Assembly: GCA_950097015.1 (NCBI GenBank)
Contig: CATNEN010000029.1
Coordinates: forward strand, 8,285,501 to 8,349,500
Reading direction: 5' to 3'
DNA: 64,000 nt
DNA from: Macrostomum hystrix
Taxonomy: Eukaryota > Platyhelminthes > Macrostomidae
Below, piece by piece: positions 11,880 through 20,433 of the stretch. The first letter of the stretch is position 1; each line of letters begins with the position of its first letter. A model generated the notes under the pieces. The model ran no database searches. It was not told the DNA's origin and saw only the letters and a list, made by a program, of their open reading frames with translations. The position numbers and the translations under genes are program-made.

Positions 11880-12556
11880 GCTATACGCTAATCGCTATAC
11901 GCTAATCGCTATACGCTAATCGCTATACGCTAATCGCTATACGCTAATCGCTATACGCTAATCGCTATACGCTAATCGCTATACGCTAATCGCTATACGC
12001 TAATCGCTATACGCTAATCGCTATACGCTAATCGCTATACGCTAATCGCTATACGCTAATCGCTATACGCTAATCGCTATACGCTAATCGCTATACGCTA
12101 ATCGCTATACGCTAATCGCTATACGCTAATCGCTATACGCTAATCGCTATACGCTAATCGCTATACGCTAATCGCTATACGCTAATCGCTATACGCTAAT
12201 CGCTATACGCTAATCGCTATACGCTAATCGCTATACGCTAATCGCTATACGCTAATCGCTATACGCTAATCGCTATACGCTAATCGCTATACGCTAATCG
12301 CTATACGCTAATCGCTATACGCTAATCGCTATACGCTAATCGCTATACGCTAATCGCTATACGCTAATCGCTATACGCTAATCGCTATACGCTAATCGCT
12401 ATACGCTAATCGCTATACGCTAATCGCTATACGCTAATCGCTATACGCTAATCGCTATACGCTAATCGCTATACGCTAATCGCTATACGCTAATCGCTAT
12501 ACGCTAATCGCTATACGCTAATCGCTATACGCTAATCGCTATACGCTAATCGCTAT
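11880..12556. repeat. Homogeneous 14-bp satellite
   Basis: About 48 head-to-tail copies of gctatacgctaatc, apparently without any base change until the right edge (cgctattatata). Such homogeneity contrasts with the diverged arrays nearby. It implies recent amplification, ongoing homogenisation, or an assembly-consensus effect. Confidence 0.97.
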
Positions 12557-13420
12557 TATATAGTTAAGTTAATTACGAGTAAGCCGTTACTTTGAAAGAA
12601 AGGTTCACATGTTTTTAAGTCATAAGTCAAACCAAGAAAAATGTAGATTTTTCCGAAGCTTTCGCTACATTTCTGAATGAATTTGTTCAACAGTTTTTCA
12701 TACTAATTGAGAATAGGTCAAAATTTCAAGTATATTAGCAAAATATAAAATCACAAAAGATGTGCTTGCTGATAATAACCATATAACTATATAATCATTG
12801 ATTATGCGATATTATGCGAAAACGGGATACACATGCTTGCACGGTGAGACTACATATTGCACTAATAATAGTAAAATTAAATAATAAATACCTGTTATAA
12901 GAAGCATAAAAACATATGTATTACCAGTATAATATTAAAAAATCGAATATGAACACAAAACTATATCAGTAACCACGTAACTAACCGACTACGCGTAGAA
13001 ATTAGAAAACGAGTTGATAATTTTGCACCTGCAGACACTAACTAGCCCCTATTATAAAATAGAAGTCTTCGTTGACCTTCAATCTAAAAAACATTGCCGA
13101 TAATTTTCAAACAGAGAATTTACAAAATTGACTTTGAGAGCAGTTTACAATTGAATGTAATAATTAATTAGTGAATACATACATTATCAGGAATCAGGTA
13201 GGAATGGGTCAAGTTATTAGAAATATTATCTAGCAAGTTAAAGGTAATATAATATAATTGGATACTCAAATCTTTAATAACATTCGCTATACTACTTCCA
13301 AGCCACATAGGTAGGTGGTTATATATTGATTAAATAATGCAAGGTATTTATTTATCGATCATTGTTTTTGGTGTACTTGCATTATTGTGAGAATGAATCT
13401 TTTGACATACCCCCCTGTGG
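12557..13420. other. AT-rich intergenic stretch
   Basis: Strongly AT-rich and without recognised exons. Its right end carries the left copy of the 8-bp target-site duplication (ccctgtgg, 13,413-13,420) of the adjacent MITE. Confidence 0.4.
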
Positions 13421-14132
13421 CAGGGCTTGGCAAACTTATTAGCGTGCGGGCCACGGAGAGAACCTAAAAGACGACAGCGGGCCGCAGTGCCTTATGAGAA
13501 AGGGGAGAGATAAGTCACATGATAGATAAGACAGGGGAGAGATAAGACAGGGGAGATGAGACACTGGAGAGATGAGACATGGGAGATTAGACAGGAGAGA
13601 GATGAGACACGGGAGAGATGAGACACGGGAGAGATGAGACACGGGAGAGATGAGACACGATAGATAAGACTGGCCGGAGAGATAAGACAGAGGAGATGAG
13701 ACACAGAAGAGGCACAGGAGAGATGAGACACGGGAGAGATGAGACACGGGAGAGATGAGACACGGGAGAGATGAGACACGGGAGAGATGAGACTGGCCGG
13801 AGAGATAAGACAGAGGAGATGAGACACAGAAGAGGCACAGGAGAGATGAGACACGGGAGAGATGAGACACGGGAGAGATGAGACACGGGAGAGATGAGAC
13901 ACGGGAGAGATGAGACACGGGAGAGATAAGACAGGAGAGATGAGACAGGGTAGAGATGTGCCACGGGAGAGATAAGACAGGAGAGATGAGACAGGGTAGA
14001 GATGTGCCACGGGAGAGATAAGACAGGAGAGATGAGAATCTCGATCTCCAATTGAGAGAAAGATGAGACAGGATAATATAGGTGTTGGAAGGGGCCGCAT
14101 CAGGCCCGCGGGCCGGAGTTTGCCGACCCCTG
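13421..14132. mobile_element. hAT-like MITE with minisatellite core, 8-bp TSD
   Basis: The left end is CAGGGCTTGGCAAACTT. The right end, read on the opposite strand, is CAGGGGTCGGCAAACTCC, and both lead into GC-rich CGGGCC blocks. Exact 8-bp direct repeats ccctgtgg flank it (13,413-13,420 and 14,133-14,140), as expected of hAT transposition. No transposase is present. The interior (about 13,495-14,045) is almost entirely a 16-bp tandem array of gagatgagacacggga. Confidence 0.82.
13495..14045. repeat. 16-bp minisatellite inside the MITE
   Basis: Unit gagatgagacacggga, with longer blocks such as the one containing ctggccggagagataagacag repeated about 120 bp apart. The same core motif occurs in the MITE at 3,960-4,310. 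Confidence 0.92.
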
Positions 14133-14212
14133 CCCTGTGGTCTTTCCGCAGGGGAGACGATAGCGTGATATTTTTACTGTTAAGCCTTATCAACCAAGCT
14201 CTGCACTGTGGC

Positions 14213-14641
14213 TCACTCCAATGTAGACAGCATCATCAGCTGGCGCAGCACTTTGGTCTGGCTGGTCTCTCTGATCTCACCGGCTAAAAACATCTCGTCA
14301 ACCACAGTGTAGACCTTGTAGAAATTGAACACCAGATCCAGCTCGCACACATTCTGAAAGTATTCGTTCAGCACTTCAACAAAATTGTGAATAGCCTCCA
14401 GGTACATCAGATTATTGTCGCCGATGTCTACGCAGATGCAAAAGTACAGGCCGGCGTAACGGCGATAGACGATCTTATAATTGCGAAACTCCACAAAGTT
14501 GGTGTGCTTGGCGTCGCGAACTGTGACTGTGGCGTGCACCTCCTCGATGAGCTTCTGCTTCTCTTCGTCGGCAAACTCCATGTACCATTTAGCTAGGCGG
14601 GTCTTGCCCGCGCGGTTCTGGATCAGGATGAAGCGAATCAT
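14213..14641 (-). CDS. AP2S1: AP-2 complex subunit sigma
   Basis: The small subunit of the AP-2 clathrin adaptor acts at the plasma membrane in endocytosis. With the alpha subunit it binds acidic dileucine cargo motifs. The ORF from ATG at 14,641 gives exactly 142 residues, the normal AP-2 sigma length. It opens [20 protein letters not shown] and contains [20 protein letters not shown] and [10 protein letters not shown]. The late segment [20 protein letters not shown] precedes [14 protein letters not shown]. The frame continues 10 codons upstream of this Met, but those codons do not match the family, and a TTTCAG lies 8 bases before the ATG, consistent with a splice or trans-splice acceptor. 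It is intronless here; many animal orthologues are spliced. No disabling changes were seen. Confidence 0.97.
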   Translation of the reverse strand: MIRFILIQNRAGKTRLAKWYMEFADEEKQKLIEEVHATVTVRDAKHTNFVEFRNYKIVYRRYAGLYFCICVDIGDNNLMYLEAIHNFVEVLNEYFQNVCELDLVFNFYKVYTVVDEMFLAGEIRETSQTKVLRQLMMLSTLE

Positions 14642-14756
14642 GTCTGCGCTGAAACTGAAGCCAGGGCCCACCTTTTGTTAACAGAGAGCTACTCGCGACC
14701 GGTTCACGAGCTTCTGTGCCTTTTCCTAAACTGTCTTCATCTCAATCTAGGCTACT

Positions 14757-15665
14757 TCTAGCCTAGTAGAAGGGTGGTAGATGTTAGAAGGGTAGTAGAA
14801 GGTAGAAGGCTGGTAGATGTTAGAAGGGTAGTAGAAGGTAGAAGGCTGGTAGATGTTAGAAGGGTAGTAGAAGGTAGAAGGCTGGTAGATGTTAGAAGGG
14901 TGGTAGAAGGTAGAAGGGTGGTAGAAGGGTGGTAGAAGGTAGAAGGGTGGTAGAAGGTAGAAGGGTGGTAGAAGGTAGAAGGGTGGTAGAAGGTAGAAGG
15001 GTGGTAGAAGGGTGGTAGAAGGTAGAAGGGAGATAGAAGGTAGAAGGGTGGTAGAAGGTAGAAGGGTGGTAGAAGGGTGGTAGAAGGTAGAAGGGTAGTA
15101 GAAGGTAGAAGGGTGGTAGAAGGGTGGTAGAAGGGTGGTAGAAGGTAGAAGGGTGGTAGAAGGTAGAAGGGTGGTAGAAGGTAGAAGGGTGGTAGAAGGT
15201 AGAAGGGTGGTAGAAGGTAGAAGGGTGGTAGAAGGGTGGTAGAAGGTAGAAGGGAGATAGAAGGTAGAAGGGTGGTAGAAGGTAGAAGGGTGGTAGAAGG
15301 GTGGTAGAAGGGTGGTAGAAGGTAGAAGGGTAGTAGAAGGTAGAAGGGTGGTAGAAGGGTGGTAGAAGGGTGGTAGAAGGTAGAAGGGTGGTAGAAGGTA
15401 GAAGGGTGGTAGAAGGTAGAAGGGTGGTAGAAGGTAGAAGGGTGGTAGAAGGTAGAAGGGTGGTAGAAGGTAGAAGGGTGGTAGAAGGTAGAAGGGTGGT
15501 AGAAGGTAGAAGGGTGGTAGAAGGTAGAAGGGTGGTAGAAGGGTGGTAGAAGGTAGAAGGGTGGTAGAAGGGTGGTAGAAGGTAGAAGGGTGGTAGAAGG
15601 GTGGTAGAAGGTAGAAGGGTGGTAGAAGGGTGGTAGAAGGTAGAAGGGTGGTAGAAGGGTGGTAG
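14757..15665. repeat. Compound GTAGAAGG minisatellite
   Basis: Units gtagaaggtagaagggtg (18 bp) and gtagaagggtg (11 bp) alternate; at the left edge there are ggctggtagatgtta variants. A larger block of roughly 240 bp appears duplicated (about 15,000-15,230 and 15,230-15,470). Confidence 0.94.
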
Positions 15666-16368
15666 GCTACTTCTACCACCCTGTCTAGTTCTTACAACCT
15701 GTCTACTTCTCCTAACATGGCTACTTCTCCCACCCTGTCTACTCCCCCATCCTGTCTACTTCTACCACCCTGTCTACTTCTTCCACCCTGTCTACACCTC
15801 CCTCTGGCTATAAGTCTCTTAAGAAGTCTCTTAAGAGACTTAAGTCTCTTAAGTCTCTTCTACCACCCTGTCTACTTCTTCCACCCTGTCTACACCTCTC
15901 TCTGGCGAAGTCTCTTAAGCTCGACTTATTTCCTGTGCCTACTTCTCCCCTTCTCCCTGGCTGATAGTAGCCAAGAGAAAAAAGCAAGTAGACTTCGCTG
16001 AACTCATATAGGTTTTGAAGTTCACGATGCTATTTCTTTGTCGCTTTGTCTAGTCAGAACGGCATAACAAAGAAAGTCATATGTGGATCAGTAGTTACGA
16101 GCTACTTAAGGTAGAGAGAACGGAATCTTATAGTGAAAAAAGCAAAGAAATATTTGCCAGTAAACGGAGAAAATGACAATTATTACAGCTGATAGTAAGT
16201 AAATGGTGATTGAAAGTATACAAACCTTCACCGATTGCTTGTCCTGGAAACAAAGAATAAACGCAATCAGTTTTTAATGAGTCGAAAGTTCTCTCACACA
16301 TATCTACTTCTCTACCGACCTAACATATACATATATTTACTCGCCAGCTAACAAAACGAGCGAAAGCC
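15666..16368. other. Inverted continuation of the array, then gene-free DNA
   Basis: From about 15,668 the complementary motif cttctaccaccctgtctac appears several times, so the array flips orientation and can form a large hairpin. Near 15,815-15,860 there is a self-complementary ttaagagacttaagtctcttaa tract. From 15,950 to 16,368 nothing is recognised; it probably holds the 3' UTR of the TFAM-like gene. Confidence 0.6.
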
Positions 16369-17839
16369 TCAGACATGCTTATCGTAAAATTTTCGCACAA
16401 TAACATTAGGCCTCAGCTTGCTGCTAATACCCTGCGCCTCCGCCCAGCGTTTAAACTCGGCGGTTCGTTCTGCGTTCAACTGGACGGCCTTCTCGCGCAG
16501 CCGTTTAATCTCCTCATCGTTGGCGGCAGGCTGCGATTGGCCAGCGGTCAGCGGTTTCTTGCCCTTCTGGCCGGCGGTGCGCTCAGCGAATAGCAGGCTG
16601 TACCAGCTGAAGCGGCCCATAGCTGGCATGCCGTGCCGCTTGGCGAAGTTCAGCATCTTGCGGCGCTTCTTGGCTGCCTCGGCCGCAGCTGCGTCGGCGC
16701 CAGGAGACGAGGCGGTGTTGCCCGACTGCGACTTCAGGGCGGCGGCCTGATGAGTGAAAATTGGGGAGTGACGGAGTGAGGGAAGCTCACGGGAAGAGTG
16801 ACACGATCCGTGAGGGTGATGGGAGGAGTGACACGATCCGTGAGAGTGCCGGGAAGAGTGACACAATCCGTGAGGGTGACGGGAAGAGTGACATGATCCG
16901 TGAGAGTGACGGGAAGAGTGACACGATCCGTGAGAGTGCCGGGAAGAGTGACACAATCCGTGAGGGTGACGGAAAGAGTGACACGATCCGTGGGAGTGAC
17001 GGAAAGAGTGACACGATCCGTATGAGTGACGGGATGACGGGACGAGTGACACGATCCGTTAAAGTGACGGGAAGAGTGACACGATCCGTGAGGGTGACAG
17101 GAAGAGTGACACGATCCGTGAGGGTGAGGGGAGGAGTGACACGATCCGTGAAAGTGACGGGACGAGTGACACGATCCGTGAAAGTGACGGGAAGAGTGAC
17201 ACGATCCGTGAGGGTGACAGGAAGAGTGACACGATCCGTGAGAGTGACGGGAAGAGTGACACGATCCGTATGAGTGACGGGATGACAGGAAGAGTGACCC
17301 GATCCGTATGAGTGTCGGGATGACAGGAAGAGTGACCCGATCCGTTAGGGTGATGGGAGGAGTGACACGATCCGTGAGACTGACGGGAAGAGTGACACGA
17401 TCCACGCGAGTGACGGGAAGTGTGACATGACCCGCGCAAGTAGCCGAAATATTTTCCACGCAATGTTGCAGCTTGCCAAATAAAGAATAGAAACCCGAAA
17501 TACCTCCTGTTTGAGCTTGGCCTTCTCAGCTTCGTCCAGCTGTTTATAAAGCCGGCCCAGCTCGGCAATGGTGGCCTTCGGAGCCAAGCCGGGATTCTCA
17601 GCTCTCACTTTGGCAAAGTTAGATTTCACGAACAGCGAATAGGCGTTGAGAAGCTTGGCCGGCTTGCCAGGCTGCTCCTGAGATGACAGACCCTTTGAAG
17701 AGGCCAGCAGCAGCGGATGCGTCAGCGGAGGCTTCTCGTACAGCTGCCAACAGATGTTGGCCACTGAGCGGCTCTGGCAGCGGGCGACAGCGCGAAGTCC
17801 GCTAGCCGCCAAGGCAATGGAATTGAATAGCGAGCCAGC
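16369..17839 (-). CDS. TFAM-like mitochondrial HMG-box protein
   Basis: TFAM-type proteins package mitochondrial DNA and help start mitochondrial transcription. Two exons are read: 17839-17504 (donor CAGGAG/GTATTT) and 16746-16369 (acceptor CACTCATCAG), phase 0, about 237 codons. The N-terminus is Ser/Arg-rich with few acidic residues, fitting a mitochondrial presequence. The first HMG-box-like stretch begins KLLNAYSLFVKSNF and runs through LYKQLDEAEKAKLKQE across the splice junction. A basic linker (KKRRKMLNFAKR) precedes a second, weaker box (GRFSWYSLLFAER, then REKAVQLNAERTAEFKRWAE). No in-frame ATG lies in the first exon; the frame opens at an acceptor (ACAATTTCAG) at 17,840. The start must come from an unseen upstream exon or a trans-spliced leader. 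The intron holds a 30-bp minisatellite. Confidence 0.8.
16757..17425. repeat. 30-bp minisatellite in the TFAM-like intron
   Basis: Unit close to gtgacacgatccgtgagggtgacgggaaga, with variants tatgagtgacgggatgac and cacgcgagtgac. The same family forms the array at 19,345-20,090, about 2 kb to the right. Confidence 0.93.
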
Positions 17840-17926
17840 CTGAAATTGTGGGGACAGATGGGAATTGGGATTTCACCTGAATGGGATTTTAACGAATTAT
17901 CAACGCTGCCTAGCTAGCTAGATAAC

Positions 17927-18440
17927 TTAGGAGAGCTTGTAACACAGTGGTTAGAGCTTCTGACTTCTGAGAGAGAGGTCTGGAGTTCGAATCTCAGCAC
18001 AAGAGAAATAATCTGGGTAAGGGGGGTGGGGAGTGGCAGTGCGGTTTAACGCGTTTGCCTTTCGCACAAAGGTCCCTGAGCTCGATTCCGCGGCGAGGCC
18101 ACATTTAACTGGGGCTTGTCATGCAATTTACGCTTTTGAGGGCCAACCTACAAGGCACAGTGGGAGTGTACACTGCCTGACGATGAGAAAGATGTACACA
18201 CCTGTGTGAGTGTATGCCTGCGTACGGTATGTGTGCGAGTGTGCTCAGGAGCCAGCTGGCTGCTGGCTGCGGGTCTAGTGTCTACAAATCGTGTGTCATT
18301 GCCCGCAGCCCTCCTGAAATTATTATTAGCTTGTCTGTGAGCAAGATCAGCTGGGGTAGAAATTTAAGCGCGTGTGGCGGCCTCCTTAGTCCACGGACTG
18401 AACAGCTGTGCACAGCCTTTTGGAAGCGCTGCGATGGGTC
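17927..18440 (+). mobile_element. SINE family 1 inserted into SINE family 2
   Basis: 17,927-18,010 is a family-2 head (cagtggttagagcttctgac, then gagttcgaatctcagcac). About 18,022-18,330 is a family-1 copy (ggcagtgcggtttaacgcg, gctcgattccgcggcgag, ggccaacctacaaggcac, gctgcgggtctagtgtc). About 18,335-18,410 resumes with family-2 tail (cagctggggtagaaattt, then agtccacggactgaacag). The order head-2, full SINE-1, tail-2 indicates nesting, so family 1 was active after this family-2 copy landed. Confidence 0.68.
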
Positions 18441-19042
18441 ATAGATGTGGCTATCTATCTGTACTATCTATATTTAGGGTAGACTCTCTACATACTAAGT
18501 GTCAGAAGGGTTAACAGTGCTTAACTGGCCTAGACAAGCAGAAAAAAATCAAAGTTACTTTTAAAGTAATGAGACGGAAAAGTTTATACTCTGAATTTAA
18601 AAAATTCAGAGTATAATCGAATGTGAAGTATCAGTAGATTTATAATCAAAATTCTGTCAAGAAGGCTAAAAATGAGGAAAGAATATTATTTCATATTGTA
18701 GCAGCTTACTCACTGAAATTTCTTCTAGACAAGTTTGAAATGTAGAAAGTGTCAGGTAGAGTATAAAATACATAAAAATAATGTCTAATCATTCTTTACA
18801 AAACAGACCAAGCAGCATTTGAGATCGCAGCTCAGTTGTAAGACGGGAACCAAATGATTTGGCAATAAAACAAGTAAATAGAACGCGTAGAAAGTTATTT
18901 TTAGACCTGAGGCATTACGGGCCAGAATGGCATCATATTGCTACTGAAGAGTAGTGCGTTGAGAATATTTTGATTCTATTTAATCAAATAAGGCGCAAAA
19001 GTGAACGAATAAACAAAAATTGTCTGCACAATTTAAGTCTCT
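18441..19042. other. Intergenic, no gene seen
   Basis: AT-rich. It has a short inverted pair around 18,585-18,615 (actctgaatttaaaaaattcagagtat), a perfect small palindrome. No coding signal was seen. An upstream exon of the TFAM-like gene might hide here but could not be identified. Confidence 0.4.
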
Positions 19043-20394
19043 TTTATTTAAGTTAAACGACAGACATCGAAATCGAAATTTCACAGTAAATATCGAAATA
19101 GAAAGCAGCCGTTATCGAAATTCTAAAATTTATTAACGCGTTAGGAATCTTAGAAATGTAGAGTTTTAAATCCTTTGGAATTGAAAATCAACTACACGAT
19201 GTGCGACAGAAAACATAAAAAAATGGACAGAAAAACATCTCCTAAAGTTGTAAAATATTCTCGTCAAAAAAATCTGTCATAAAAATATCTTTATCGATAT
19301 TGAAATCTCACAATCGACATGATAGGACGATGGTGACCTCACGATCCGTGAGGGTGACAGGAAGAGTGACACGATCCGTGAGAGTGACGGGAAGAGTGAC
19401 ACGATCCGTATGAGTGACGGGATGACAGGAAGAGTGATCCGATCCGTGAGAGTGACGGGAAGAGTGACACAATCCGTATGAGTGACGGGATGACAGGAAG
19501 AGTGATCCGATCCGTGAGAGTGACGGGAAGAGTGACACAATCCGTATGAGTGACGGGATGACAGGAAGAGTGATCCGATCCGTGAGAGTGACGGGAAGAG
19601 TGACACAATCCGTATGAGTGACGGGATGACAGGAAGAGTGATCCGATCCGTGAGAGTGATGGGAGGAGTGACACGATCCGTTAGGGTGATGGGAGGAGTG
19701 ACACGATCCGTGAGGGTGACGGGAAGAGTGACACGATCCGTGAGGGTGACAGGAAGAGTGACACGATCCGTATGAGTGACGGGATGACAGGAAGAGTGAT
19801 CCGATCCGTGAGAGTGACGGGAAGAGTGACACGATCCGTATGAGTGACGGGATGACAGGAAGAGTGATCCGATCCGTGAGAGTGATGGGAGGAGTGACAC
19901 GATCCGTGAGGGTGACAGGAAGAGTGACACGATCCGTGAGGGTGACGGGAAGAGTGACACGATCCGTGAGGGTGACAGGAAGTGTGACACGATCCGTGAG
20001 AGTGATGGGAGGAGTGACACGATCCGTGAGAGTGATGGGAGGAGTGACACGATCCGTGAGGGTGACAGGAAGAGTGACACGATCCGATTTTTTTTTATTT
20101 AAGTTAAACGACAGACATCGAAATCGAAATTTCACAGTAAATATCGAAATAGAAAGCAGCCGTTATCGAAATTCTAAAATTTATTAACGCGTTAGGAATC
20201 TTAGAAATGTAGAGTTTTAAATAATTTGGAATTGAAAATCAACTACACGATGTGCGACAGAAAACATTAAAAATGGACAGAAAAACATCTCCTAAAGTTG
20301 TAAAATATTCTCATCGAAAAAAAATCTGTCAAAAATATCTTTATCGATATTGAAATCTCACAATCGACATGATGGGACGATGGTGACCTCACGA
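19043..20394. repeat. Minisatellite flanked by about 300-bp direct repeats
   Basis: Segments 19,043-19,344 and about 20,092-20,394 are near-identical direct repeats. Both start ttatttaagttaaacgacag and end gatggtgacctcacga, with a handful of substitutions and small indels. Between them is a 30-bp array of the gtgacacgatccgtgag family. The right copy ends 39 bp from the synthetase stop codon and includes an AATAAA on the minus strand (about 20,093), which could serve that gene. Confidence 0.88.
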
Positions 20395-20433
20395 ATTTAT
20401 CAATTAACAACGGCTCAGTTCCTGAAGCATCTT

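Noticed and set aside
14747-15679. 310-codon Leu/Pro/Tyr/Ser-rich frame resembling a low-complexity structural protein
   Set aside because: Translation of the compound gtagaagg minisatellite; it has no signal peptide, unique sequence or splice context.
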